Below, in pieces: positions 1 to 11,498 of a stretch of DNA of 64,000 nucleotides. Below the pieces are notes generated by a model. It did not search any database, had not been told where the DNA came from, and worked only from the letters and a program-made list of their open reading frames with translations. Source of the stretch: Sipunculus nudus (Eukaryota; Annelida; Sipuncula; Golfingiida; Sipunculidae); contig CM049317.1 in the NCBI GenBank assembly GCA_026874595.1, positions 61,468,118 to 61,532,117 of the forward strand, given 5' to 3'. A program made the position numbers and the translations under genes. Position 1 is the stretch's first letter; every line of letters begins with the position of its first letter.

Positions 1-159
1 GATGCCATTTCCTGGTACACTCTATTCTTATTCATTCCAGGACAATTAAGTGGCTGTCCTTCTTTTATACCACGTATAACTTGTATAAATACACTTTTGC
101 CTCCCGCACTCCCTCCCCTATGTGATGCTCATTGTTTTAACATGATGATACGCATTCAC

Positions 160-420
160 TAAATATTGAATAGTGGTTTTACGAATATATATGCCACTAA
201 TCCGCTGATGTAATTAGTAAATAAAATTCAATAGTGTATGTGCGGCTACAACTAATCCGCCGATGCATGTAATTATTACAGAACTTAAATAATGGATTTA
301 TGAATAGAACTACAACTAATCTGCTGATGCAATTATTAAACGAATTTCAATAGTGTATTAACGACTAGAACTACAACTATACCACTAAAGTAATTGTTAA
401 CGAAACTTATTTCTATTATT
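160..420. repeat. Degenerate ~60-bp tandem repeat
   Basis: About four imperfect units share ACTAATCCGCTGATG followed by AATTATTAA and TTCAATAGTGTAT. The anchor recurs near 195, 250, 313 and 375, a spacing of 55-63 bp. Units are clearly diverged, and no coding frame runs through them. It ends at a homopolymer run (T then G, 419-439). Confidence 0.6.
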
Positions 421-439
421 TTTTTTTGGGGGGGGGGGA

Positions 440-1012
440 TACGAAATGTAGGTAGTCTCGTACAGGTAAACTAACGATACCTGTCTTTGGCAGAATAATA
501 AACCGCTTATTCACTGTTTATTGCATTTTGCCCCTCTTTTTGTGCAGGCCGGTCATATTTTTATGGCTGCATAATTATTAAAATATCAAGATGGCGGCCC
601 CTCGGAGGGCGTGAAGTTTTGGGTTGTGTTCTTTTCTATGTCTAGGCGAAGTGGTACCCCTGTGCAAAGTTTCATGCTTTCTGGTTCATGGTGAAAAACA
701 GTCGATACGTGGCACAGACAATTCATAGATATACTTAATCCAAGATGTAAGGTCTATGATAGGAAATGAAAATACCCAGTCCATTTTACAAGCCAAATGG
801 ACTTACCACCAGCTATAACGTTATTTATCTTTGAAAGTGTGATTTAATTCCCGATACGATACACTCGCTTGACATCTCAGTAAAATGGGTCATTCATAAC
901 TATGACAATTCACTTACCTTGCCTAGGCTGCAGAGCCATTTATCTGTCTCCTGAAACAGCGCTATTAGCACTTTGGAGAGACTGACCTATATTTTTTACA
1001 CACACACAAACA
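440..1012. other. Non-coding stretch with a YY1-like site
   Basis: No convincing reading frame. CAAGATGGCGGCC at 587-599 matches the animal YY1 core (AAGATGGCGGC), which is often found near transcription starts. No TATA box, splice site or ORF next to it supports a promoter. Confidence 0.3.
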
Positions 1013-1017
1013 CATAT

Positions 1018-1075
<58 letters not shown>

Positions 1076-1147
1076 AACCACTTTTATGTGTATGCCCTTT
1101 CCATCTATAAAACCATGAACCAGCATAGCTATTCATACATCTATCTA

Positions 1148-1209
<62 letters not shown>
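1013..1209. repeat. Two (TA)n microsatellites
   Basis: A (CA)/(TA) tract at about 1001-1073 and a (CTAT)/(AT) tract at about 1137-1209 are separated by 60 bp of unique sequence. Tracts of this kind recur through the window. Confidence 0.95.
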
Positions 1210-1214
<5 letters not shown>

Positions 1215-3426
1215 GAATTGATCCAAATGGGAATTAGTCTGCCTTATCCATGATTAAACATTTAATTTTCGTTCATATCTGCTGTTTATAATACAGTCGT
1301 GACTGAATGTTTTAACATGATTGTTTGCATCATATAACTCAGAGCCGACTTAGGTTTTAAAGTATAAATGTTGTTTTATGTTGAGAATAGGAGCTCGAGG
1401 AATGTTTTAATACATAATCTTAATCCAGCGTTGTTGTCATGCAATCATTGATTTTCTCTTTCAGCCAATCGTCTCCCCCTCCCTAGCTCAGATTACTGCC
1501 CGTCTTACCTAGGTCAGTTTTATTATAAAGATTGTCTATTTAATATTATGGATAGGCACGTATACCAGTCACAAATGGGCCTGTACAGTTGCTTAAGCTT
1601 TGCCTGTAGGAAAGCACTTTTCTCAGTCGCTAGGTGATGAATTTTTTAAACCAAAAACAACAGGAGTAATTTGGCCTATTGTTCAAAGACCATTGGCCTA
1701 CGATTGGCCTAGTTTTACAAATTAGCCCTGGTAGATGGACGGTGGGTGGTCATATTACTCCTATAGCCTAGGTCTCATTTACTCCATCCCGCCATGGTGT
1801 CCCATGGTTTTAATCATGGCAAGTCAGACAGAATGTTGCATTGTCCAGAAAACAATCTTTCGCACAAAACTGCCCTCTGTGGTATATTGTATAGATTAAT
1901 TGTTATGAAGATAAATACCATTTACCATGGATACTACCACAGCATCTCACAGACACTTTGCTACGACCATATGTGCCGACTGTGATCTGTGTACGTTATT
2001 GGCCCTCTGGGAAATGAGCTGTTGGGAATAGTAAAGTGCCTTGGGTGACATGTGGTCCTTAATTTACAGTGTAATCTGTATAAATTTCCAAATATAATCC
2101 ATTTGGCGCATTACTAATGAAGAGATTAAATGTTCGTGGTGAATTGGTCATGATACATATTGTATCAGCTTCTCTGAGGAAAACAATGTGTGAAATTGTG
2201 ATTCTGTTTCTATTGTTTATCTAGTATCAGGGCTTGTTGTTGACTGATTTAAGTTCCTAAAGGTTATGTTAAGGTAAAATTATAGATATTCCAAGATATA
2301 TATATATATATATATAAAGCAACATTTATCATGTATTTTAAAACGAGTAGATCGAGGTTTTAGTATAAAATATCTAATAAATAGTGAATTTAAAGGAACA
2401 AATATTTAAATAGAATTTGAAAGACGCCTTTTTTTGCACACTACGCAAGAATCTTTAATTTCAAATTACAATAACAGTTGCAAGAATATGAATTATGCAT
2501 ACTGGACACGTCTCTTAGTAAAAATATGTATGGCATATTTCCAGTAAATGAAACAAACACGCAGTTTATGAGATTCTGCTGTTATATAAACATGTCCTCT
2601 ATTAACATAGCTCGGATAACTATCCATCTTAATGCATTTAGGGGAAAATGTGAACGTTTCACGGTGTTCCGTGAGAAAACCGTTTTTTATCCCGTCCATT
2701 CATCTAGAGAAATGTTTGTGTAAGGTCGCACAGGCACCTCACCCCATGCAGTACCTCAGTAAAATAACCGTTCAGTTATGACAGCATTTAGATTCTTTTA
2801 ACAACATAATTGCCAAGGCTTAATATGTATTATTCGAGAACATATTTAGTGCTTTTTAATACTTGGTTTTCGTCCTTTTGAAAAAAAACATAAATTAATG
2901 TCAGGTATTATTTTATCCCAGTTAATTACAATTCGTCTAGTTCTGTTTGAAAAACCTAACCCTCGTGAGATTTGTAAATTGATTGTTGAAAAAGGATAAC
3001 AAGAAACAGATAGATTTATGGGTAGTGTGACAGACCTCAGTAAGTTAACCAACTGGAGACATCTTTACTGAAACCGGATTTGTCCTTCACCGCTGTATAT
3101 CAGTATACAATATGGCGCTGACACCTAACATTAAGCCCTTGAGACGCCCATTCACTGGAGACCCAAGGCTAAACGTCAGCTGCCAGGGAGATTCCTTGCC
3201 GGGCATATCCCTATATAGTAGTCAGCCAAGTTTCATGTGTTAATTAAATTCAGTGCAGCTGCCGTCCTGGGAATATTAATTCGCATTGGTTGATCTTAAC
3301 TGACATTGTTGCGTTAATAAGTGTTTCGTGATATGGCCCTCTGTATGAGAAAGATGGGGCTTGCAAGATATAACTGCATATCGATTGATCGATCGATGCC
3401 TTATGCATGGTCATACCGCCAAGATA
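1210..3426. other. Unassigned intergenic or intronic DNA
   Basis: About 2.2 kb with only short frames (81 codons or fewer), none resembling a known protein. A small AT tract lies at 2299-2317. I see no repeat structure, promoter or splice pair worth calling. Confidence 0.5.
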
Positions 3427-3585
3427 CCCCCGAAATGCGCACCGGTGTTCCCATTAAGCTTCGAGAGCGCTCACCCTGTTTTTGGGCTGACCGTGTAAAA
3501 ACTCGCTGCTCCTAGGGGGAGATTCGAAATCATGATCTCCCGGCTTTGATTATTGTGCCCTATTCCTAGACCACAGATGCCGGTT
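3427..3585 (-). repeat. SINE family 1, truncated copy
   Basis: Read on the minus strand, a tRNA-like head begins near 3585. It has a box-A-like segment, then CCGGGAGATCATGATTTCGA in place of the GGTTCGA box B, then a body with ACGGTCAGCCC, AGGGTGAGCGCTCT and CTTAATGGGAA. The same word order occurs in the copies at 14481 (plus) and 28300 (minus). The 3' part is missing here. Confidence 0.65.
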
Positions 3586-3879
3586 AAAGAAAGCTTAATT
3601 TATGTTGTAAATCATGTTCTGTCGTTTGTGAGGGATTAATTCTCTCATAGATAGACATGCCTACTTGCTGATGGATTGTGTCTCTTTACTTCCGACAACC
3701 AACTTACGACATATGGGTTTTAGTGCAGCAGATGGCGGCACGTGAATGCTTGAGGTCAAGCAAACGTATTCGTAATCTCATTATACTTTCATATAACATA
3801 ATTACCTATGAAAAAAATATTAATATAAATTTAACATAAAATGAACCCAATTCCTGGAGAAAAAAAATGTTCTAACTAT

Positions 3880-4260
3880 TAAAAAAAACATGAAGTTGTG
3901 TGATTTTTTAAAAACTATTATCACATCTTTGAGCACTGTCAATTGGGCAGTGACGTCACACACAGGGAAAATCCCTGTGACTAAAAATTCTAGATCTCAT
4001 CAAAAACTTAGTATTTCTGACACTGTCAGCCCCCCAAATTTTCAGGGAAGAATCATAACAACATGTGTTGCTAGATTCAAGTCATTTCTAAATTTTGCCT
4101 GTGACGTCACACTTTGCACCAGCCAATCACATCAGGGCCAAGTCTCTGTTCTGGATCCAAACCAACGTGCTATTACGTTTATCTGACCTTTACAGGAATG
4201 AACCAATCAGGGTTTGAAGAGGGACCGAAATACGAAACGAAATCACACAGATGACAGTCA
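3880..4260. promoter_or_regulatory. CRE pair with palindromes
   Basis: Two perfect TGACGTCA palindromes occur at 3951-3958 and 4102-4109. The inverted repeat CACAGGGAaaaTCCCTGTG lies at 3961-3979, the 13-bp palindrome CTGACACTGTCAG near 4018, and CCAAT-type words (AGCCAATCAC, AACCAATCAG) follow. TGACGTCA is the full CREB/ATF site. A 98-codon frame over this segment has no recognisable features and probably reflects a locally GC-richer composition. Regulatory function is inference. Confidence 0.35.
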
Positions 4261-4760
4261 AAGGCGATTAGACCCGTAGCCGCAGAGAAGAGGCCAGGAT
4301 AACGCCTTTGAGTTACCAGGCCCATTATCATAAATTATAATAATATTGAGAAATGACTGAACGATTCTGTAATTAGATAAGTCTATTTATTATTAGGATT
4401 TAAGCAATATTTTCTCTACGTTTAGGGTCCTTGATTGGTTTACAAAAGTAGTTCTATGATCTTTTTCCTGATCAGGCGATGGGATTTAATGAGCAATTTG
4501 CATTTATTGTTATTGTTTAACTGTAGACAACAGATGCGTTGCCGTTTTAACTGGTTCTTTGCATGGGCCATCTCACATTATCTGGCAAAAGATCTCATGA
4601 CAAACGATCAATTTCGTGGAATACATTTAAGAAGATATCCAAAGGCGGCTTTATTCAAATGTTCAAACAAAAATGCATGAGACAGCATTTGACTCTTTCA
4701 CTGATTCCTATATTTACTTCAAATAAGAAGTTACTGTTTTCACCAGTGGCTGCATTATTG
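4261..4760. other. Spacer before the composite array
   Basis: No gene or repeat recognised. Short overlapping frames continue into the following repeat array and are taken as chance. Confidence 0.4.
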
Positions 4761-4761
4761 T

Positions 4762-4880
4762 TTGTTGCTTGCCGGAATCAAAGATTTCGGCAAGCATATT
4801 ACTCAGTTGCGTATGTCTGTTTGTTGCTTGCCGGAATCAAAGATTTCGGCAAGCATATTGGTCAGTTGCGTATGTCTGTT
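4762..4880. repeat. Tandem 59-bp hairpin repeat
   Basis: Two copies, offset 59 bp, each contain a near-perfect inverted repeat: arm GCTTGCCGGAATC, loop AAA, arm GATTTCGGCAAGC (4767-4795 and 4826-4854, one mismatch between arms). GTTTGTCTG-type short repeats follow. Similar GCCGGAA or TTCCGGCAAGC words recur at about 8680 and 10828, bracketing parts of the composite array. Confidence 0.75.
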
Positions 4881-5462
4881 TGTCTGTTTGTCTGTCTGTT
4901 TGTTTGTTTGTCACCACTCTCCTGGCCACAATTTTGCCACAATAACCTTGAAACTTTCAGGGATGTTCGAAAACATAATTTCTAGGTGCCCTATTGTTTT
5001 TGGTTAAAATAGGTCAAAGGTCAAGGTCAAGGTCGTCAAAACTTCTCAAACGGTTTTTTCTTCATATCTTTGTGACTATTAGTCGTATCTACTTCAACAA
5101 TAGCTCATTTTAATCGTCATTCCAAGGCCTGTCATCTGGTGTGTAGCTGACTCAAATTTGCCGTAACCATGGTTACAAATTTTGGGGGAAAGTCAGGATT
5201 TTCGAAAATAAGGGATCTTATTTTTCTAACTTTGTCAGATTTAAAGCTAGAGTGATCTAGTTTTTTGCATCAGGTAGCATTAAACTAGTACTACAAGATT
5301 TTATTAAAGTCTTGCAGTATCTCGAAAAATATCTCGTGAATAGAGATATTTCGAGATTTCATTCATCTTGCGCCAAAGGCCACATTATTGCAGGAATCTT
5401 TTTGAAACTGACATATTATAAGTCCTAAACTAGTATCTCGAAATTGTTTTTTCATTTTTTGA

Positions 5463-5812
5463 ATATGGCTCCTAGGGGGCGCTACACACAACCCTCACAC
5501 ATATATCATTACATTGGCCATATCTCTAAAACCCAAAGCCTCAATTACATAAACTATAGCTTATTTTTTCCCTCTGAGTCTTCTCCATAAACTGATAATG
5601 TCATCTGGTCTCAATGTTGTGTCACTTTGTCATTGTGTCCGTCTGTTTGTCAGTTGTCCTCAATTTCGCCTGCTTGCTCTTGCGTCTCACATATAGCATT
5701 CTACAGGCCACAGTTTTGAAAGAATCCTTTTGAAACTATTACATCTTAAGTCTTACACTAATATCTCGAAACCAATTTTTCATTTTCCGGATATGGCCGC
5801 TAGGGGGCGCTG
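5463..5812 (+). promoter_or_regulatory. CTCF-like motifs, first subrepeat pair
   Basis: TGGCTCCTAGGGGGCGCTA (near 5466) and TGGCCGCTAGGGGGCGCTG (near 5794) sit about 329 bp apart in the same orientation. The animal CTCF consensus is close to TGGCCACCAGGGGGCGCTA. The second site differs from it only at tolerated or edge positions. Binding is not shown by sequence alone. Confidence 0.45.
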
Positions 5813-6575
5813 AACTCGAACCTCTCCCAACATATCATGCTTTGGCAATATCTCCAAAACTATAAACCTCAGTTACATAGACTGTAGCTTTTTTCTTCCT
5901 TTGAGTTGTCTCCATAATCTGGAGTAGTCCTCTGGACTCAATCTTGAGTCACTTTGTCAGTGTGTCCGTCTGTTTGTCAGTTGTCCTCAAATTCGCCTTC
6001 TTGCTGGTTCTTGTTTGTTTGTCACCACTCTCCTGGCCACAATTTTGCCACAATAACCTTGAAACTTACAGGGTTGATGAAAAAGAAAATTTCTAGGTGT
6101 TTTATTGTTTTTGGTTAATATAGGTGAAAGGTCAAGGTCAAGGTCGTCAAAACTTCTTAAAACGGTTTTTTCTCCATATCTGTGTGACTTTCAGTCGTAT
6201 CTACTTCAACAATAGCTCATTTTAATTGTCATTCCAAGGCCTGTCATCTGGTGTGTAGCTGACTCAAATTTGCCGTAACCATGGTTACAAATTTTGGGGG
6301 AAAGTCAGGATTTTCGAAAATAAGGGATCTTATTTTTCTAACTTTGTCAGATTTAAAGCTAGAGTGATCTAGTTTTTTGCATCAGGTAGCATTAAACTAG
6401 TACTACAAGATTTTATTAAAGTCTTGCAGTATCTCGAAAAATATCTCGTGAATAGAGATATTTCGAGATTTCATTCATCTTGCGCCAAAGGCCACATTAT
6501 TGCAGGAATCTTTTTGAAACTGACATATTATAAGTCCTAAACTAGTATCTCGAAATTGTTTTTTCATTTTTTGAA

Positions 6576-6924
6576 TATGGCTCCTAGGGGGCGCTACACA
6601 CAACCCTCACACATATATCATTACATTGGCCATATCTCTAAAACCCAAAGCCTCAATTACATAAACTATAGCTTATTTTTTCCCTCTGAGTCTTCTCCAT
6701 AAACTGATAATGTCATCTGGTCTCAATGTTGTGTCACTTTGTCATTGTGTCCGTCTGTTTGTCAGTTGTCCTCAATTTCGCCTGCTTGCTCTTGCGTCTC
6801 ACATATAGCATTCTACAGGCCACAGTTTTGAAAGAATCCTTTTGAAACTATTACATCTTAAGTCTTACACTAATATCTCGAAACCAATTTTTCATTTTCC
6901 GGATATGGCCGCTAGGGGGCGCTG
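6576..6924 (+). promoter_or_regulatory. CTCF-like motifs, second subrepeat pair
   Basis: Exact duplicates of the previous pair, carried by the 1,111-bp tandem duplication: one site near 6577 with the TCCTAGGGGGCGCTA core and one near 6904 with the CCGCTAGGGGGCGCTG core. Confidence 0.45.
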
Positions 6925-7689
6925 AACTCGAACCTCTCCCAACATATCATGCTTTGGCAATATCTCCAAAACTATAAACCTCAGTTACATAGACTGTAGC
7001 TTTTTTCTTCCTTTGAGTTGTCTCCATAATCTGGAGTAGTCCTCTGGACTCAATCTTGAGTCACTTTGTCAGTGTGTCCGTCTGTTTGTCAGTTGTCCTC
7101 AAATTCGCCTTCTTGCTGGTTCTTGTTTGTTTGTCACCACTCTCCTGGCCACAATTTTGCCACAATAACCTTGAAACTTACAGGGTTGATGAAAAAGAAA
7201 ATTTCTAGGTGTTTTATTGTTTTTGGTTAATATAGGTGAAAGGTCAAGGTCAAGGTCGTCAAAACTTCTTAAAACGGTTTTTTCTCCATATCTGTGTGAC
7301 TTTCAGTCGTATCTACTTCAACAATAGCTCATTTTAATTGTCATTCCAAGGCCTGTCATCTGGTGTGTAGCTGACTCAAATTTGCCGTAACCATGGTTAC
7401 AAATTTTGGGGGAAAAGTCAGGATATTCGAAAATAAGGGGTCTTATTTTTCTAACTTTGTCAGATTTAAAGCTAGAGTGATCTAGTTTTTTGCATCAGGT
7501 AGCATTAAACTAGTACTACAAGATTTTATTACAAGTCTTGCAGTATCTCGTAAAATATCTCGTGAATAGAGATATTTCGAGATTTCATTCATCTTGCGCC
7601 AAAGGCCACATTATTGCAGGAATCTTTTTGAAATTGACATATCATAAGTCCTACACTAGTATCTCGAAACTGTTTTTTCATTTTTTGAA

Positions 7690-8380
7690 TATGTCTCCTA
7701 GGGGGCGCTGCAAACGACCCTCACACACATATCATTACATTGGCCATATCTCTAAAACCCAAAGCCTCATTTACATAAACTATAGCTTATTTTTTTCCTC
7801 TGAGTCTTCTCCATAAACTGATAATGTCATCTGGTCTCAATCTTGTGTCACTTTGTCAGTGTGTCCGTCTGTTTGTCAGTTGTCCTCAAATTTGCCTGCT
7901 TGTTGGTTCTTGCGTCTCACATATAGCATTCTACAGGCCACAGTTTTTAAAGAAGCATTTGAAAACTGATGCATATTATGTTTTACAGAAATATCTCAAA
8001 ACATTTTTTTCTATTTTCCGGATATGGCCGCTAGGTGGCGCTGCACATGACCCTCACACACATATCATTATATTGACCATATCTCTAAAACCCAAAGGCA
8101 CAATTACAGAAATTATGGCTTATTTTCTTTCCCTGAGTCTTCTCCATGACCTAGTAATGTCCTCTGGTCTCAATCTTGTGTCACTTTGTCAGTGTGTCTG
8201 TTTGTCAGTTGTCCTAAAATCCGCCTACTTGCTGGTTCTTGCGTCTCATATATAGCATTCTACAGGCCACAGTTTTTTTTTTCAGGAATCCTTTTAAAAC
8301 TGGTACATCTTATGTGTTACACTAATATCTCAAAACAGATTTTTCATTTTCCGGATATAGCCACTAGGGGGTGCTGCACT
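7690..8380 (+). promoter_or_regulatory. CTCF-like motifs, diverged third group
   Basis: Three further sites at ~330-bp spacing. Near 7692 is a TCCTAGGGGGCGCTG core, near 8024 CCGCTAGGTGGCGCTG, and near 8359 CCACTAGGGGGTGCTG. The 8024 variant (AGGTGGCGC) is also the form preferred by insect CTCF. Divergence of the flanks with retention of the core is suggestive, but alignment statistics would be needed to show selection. Confidence 0.45.
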
Positions 8381-8726
8381 TTCACCTCCCCAACATATCA
8401 TGTTTTGGCTATCTCTCCAAAATTATAAATCTTACCTACATAAACTATCGCTAATTTTGCTCTTCTTCACCTTCGGCGCTTTTGTCTGTAATCTGTTATC
8501 ACATATGTGTCAGTATGTCTGTCTGTTCGTCTTTTGTTGTCAGCTTTGTCTGCTTCCTCGTTGCTTTGTCTGATATGTCATTTAACAGGCCACAACTTCT
8601 CAGCAAACGCTGAAGATCATTCAAATAATAGAAAACCCACAATACGTTCTGTCTGTCCGTCTGTCTGTCATTTCAACTTCCGGCAAGCGCTCGACCTCTG
8701 GTCGTCTAGTTTGTTTGTTTGTTTGT

Positions 8727-9489
8727 CACCACTCTCCTGGCCACAATTTTGCAGCAATCGACATGACCCTTACAGGGTTGATTGACAACCGAACACCCTG
8801 GAACCCTATTGTTTTTGGTCAACATTGCTCCAAGGTCAAGGGTCAAGGTCACGACAGGTGTGGTTAACGGTTTTTGCACTATAACTTCGCCATAAATAGC
8901 CTTATCCACTTCTGCAATAGCTCATTTTTTTCGTCATCACCTGGCCTTTCTTTTGACATGTAGCTTACTTAAATTTGCCGTTACCATGGTTACATTTTTT
9001 GGGCAAAAATCATGGAAATTGGAAATAACACGACCATTTTTTGTAACTTTGTCAATTTTTAAGCTACAGACGTCTGGTTTTGGTCATTATGTACCTTATA
9101 GGCAGCTTGACATGATAAAACTAAAAGTCTCGCCAAATCTCGCACCATTTCTCGTCAAACGAGAGTCTTCGAGATTTCATTAAATATGACCTACAGGTTG
9201 CATTTTTTTAACAATGGCTTTGAAATTGATATATTTTGTGTTATTTATAAATATCTCGAAATCAGTTTTTCATTTTTTGGAAATAGCCACCAGGGGGCGT
9301 GGTACCTGAAACACTGTAACATATCATTTTTCTGCAATATCTAAAATAATTTTAAACATGGCACAATTTTTATCGTTGTATCTTAAACTAGGAACATTGG
9401 CTTATTCCTCCGCACATGTAGCTTTGTGCTGCCGTTACCATGGTTACCAAATTTGTGGGTTAAACTTGACGATCTGAAAATATGCAGTT
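8727..9489. repeat. Diverged terminal part of composite array
   Basis: A fourth copy of the CACCACTCTCCTGG module, with CCAAGGTCAAGGGTCAAGGTCA (16 of these bases are three AGGTCA-like half-sites) near 8830 and GTTACCATGGTTAC at 8980-8993. A second such palindrome lies at 9434-9447. A further CTCF-like core, CCACCAGGGGGCG, lies near 9287. A diverged 148-bp-type module (CTCGTCAAACGAGAG) is at about 9045-9190. Confidence 0.75.
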
Positions 9490-10670
9490 TTTGGCTTCTA
9501 TCTCGGTTAATATTTATGTTTCAATGGTCTAGTTTTTTGCATAAGGCTGCTTCCCCTTGGTTCTAAGTCATTCAATTGCAAGTCTCGTCAAATTTCGCTC
9601 GGTTTATCGTCAAACGAGAAAAAACGAGATTTCACGGAAATGCTTATAACTCGGCGACTTTTACAGCTACACAGGTCTAGTTTTCGGCCTTTCATAACAT
9701 ATGACCAGCTTGATACGCCAGAAAAGAAATCAGGCCAAATCTCGCACCATATCTCGTCAAGCGAGAAAAAAAGAGATATCATGGAAATGCTTATAACTAG
9801 GCGACTTTTACAGCTACTCAGGTCTAGTTTTTGGCATTTGGTAACATTTGGCCAACTTGACATAGTAAAACTGCGATACTTGGCGAAATCTCGCACTATA
9901 TCTGGTCAAATGTGGAAAAACGAGATTTCACAGAAATGCATATAAGTCGGCGACTTTCACGGCTAGACAGGTCTAGTTTTTGGCATTCATTAACATTTGG
10001 ACGGCTTGACATGACAAACCTGCAAGACTGGCCAAATCTCGCACCATATCTCGTCAAACGATAAAAAAGGAGATTTCACAGAAATGCTAATAACTCGGCG
10101 ACTTTTACAGCTAGACAGATGTAGTTTTCGCCATTTCATAACATTTAGAGAGTTTGATATGACAAATCTACAAGACTGGCCAAATCCTGCACCATATCTC
10201 GTCAAACGAGAAAACACGAGAGTACACGGAAATGCTTATAACTCGGCGACTTTTACAGCTAGACGGATCTAGTTTTCGCCATTTCGTAACGTTTGGCCGT
10301 CTTGACATAATTAAACTGCTCGTCTTGCCAAATCTCGTACTATATCTCGTCAAGCGAGAAAAAAAAATGATTTCCATAAATGCTGATAACACGGCGACTT
10401 TTGCAGCTAGACAGGTCTAGTTTCCGGCATTTTGTAATATTTGACAAACCTGACATGACAAAACTGGAAATCTCGCCAAAGCTCGCACCATTTCCCGTCA
10501 AACGAGAAAACACGAGATTTCATGCAAATGCTTATAACTCAGCGGCTTTTATAGCTAGACAGGTCTAGTTTTCGGCATTTCATATCATTTGGCCAGCTCG
10601 ACATGACAAACCTGAAAACATCTCACTGCTTCTTGTCAAACGAGATTAACGGGATTTCATGAAAAAAATT
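9490..10670. repeat. 148-bp satellite, about 7-8 units
   Basis: The anchor AAATGCTTATAACTCGGCGA recurs at 9638, 9785, 9934, 10082, 10230, 10378 and 10526 (spacing 147-149). Each unit has CAGCTAGACAGGTCTAGTTTT, a TTGACATGACAAA segment, and the partial palindrome TCTCGTCAAACGAGA followed by CGAGATTTCA. Frames of 62-102 codons on both strands repeat with the unit and are satellite artefacts. Related single modules sit inside the larger upstream units, so the satellite probably arose by expansion of one of their segments. Confidence 0.9.
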
Positions 10671-11498
10671 TGAACTTGGTCCCTTTTACACTAGAAAGAT
10701 ATGCAGCTGTTAAAGGTCAGCATGCATAAATAAACATATTTTCCGTTTCTGCTGCCCCCACAATGTTGCTCATTCATATGACTGTTTCTACATGCACTCT
10801 CTGTCTATCTGTCTGTATCATTTCCATTTCCGGCAAGCGCGTGACCTCTGGTCATCTTGTTTGGTTGTTTGTTTGATGATTGTTAGTAGGTTTACGCAAT
10901 AACTTTAGACTGCTTTCACAGAATATCTCTTTAGGGATGGAGCATAGGCAAGGCAATCCATTATTATATATTGGTGCAGAATTGGTTAACAGGGTAGATT
11001 CACGGGCGGATTTCTTGGAAAAGATACAGAGAGGGCGCCACTCTTTTTCATTCTAAACAAATCTGCGAAACAGAATAATATACGCTTAATGCCAAAAAGC
11101 AGAGTTTTGTCTCGCACCGTTTTCATCCCTATATTCCTGCATGTGAGAGTTATATACTGTAATGTCGACTAGCTTTCCCGGCAAAGTTGTTAAGACATGA
11201 AAGGATGTTGAGTCTCCCCCACCCCCCTTTCTGATACCCTTTTATCCGTCCCTGTGATCTAACAGGATTGTTCTGCCTGCGCGGGGAATGCGCTTTATAC
11301 GGAGAGTCATTCTCGTTTCATATGCGTTTACTTGGCCCTGGTTACCTAGTCTTTTTTTGCTTGATATATTTTGAGCTTTTGTTTTTAACTATTGTTATTC
11401 AATTTATTCTTGATCAATCTTTTTTGCCATGACGTGTTAATCATTATTTTGTCTAGCATGTTAGATTCGTTACTATCGAGAATGAACTAATAGACGCA

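Larger units (their letters stand above)
4912..8726. repeat. Composite tandem array, 1,111-bp units
   Basis: The anchor CACCACTCTCCTGGCCACAA starts at 4912, 6023, 7135 and 8727, giving units of 1,111, 1,112 and about 1,592 bp. About 5220-6290 appears identical to 6331-7400 by eye. Each unit holds a module with AGGTCA-type repeats and a GTAACCATGGTTAC palindrome, a copy related to the downstream 148-bp satellite, and two or more ~330-bp subrepeats with a CTAGGGGGCGCTG core. The third unit carries extra diverged subrepeats. Frames of 80-143 codons run through it, but they share the repeat's sequence and are not treated as genes. I cannot assign it to a named transposon. Confidence 0.9.

Noticed and set aside
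9588-10568. Serial 62-102-codon frames with LITRRLLQLDRSSFR-type text
   Set aside because: They recur every 148 bp on both strands with the satellite. The period is not a multiple of three and the frame shifts between units, so a repeat protein is unlikely.
9490-10670. CRISPR-like array appearance
   Set aside because: Whole 148-bp units are repeated with no short repeat plus unique spacer pattern, no cas genes are present, and the DNA is eukaryotic.
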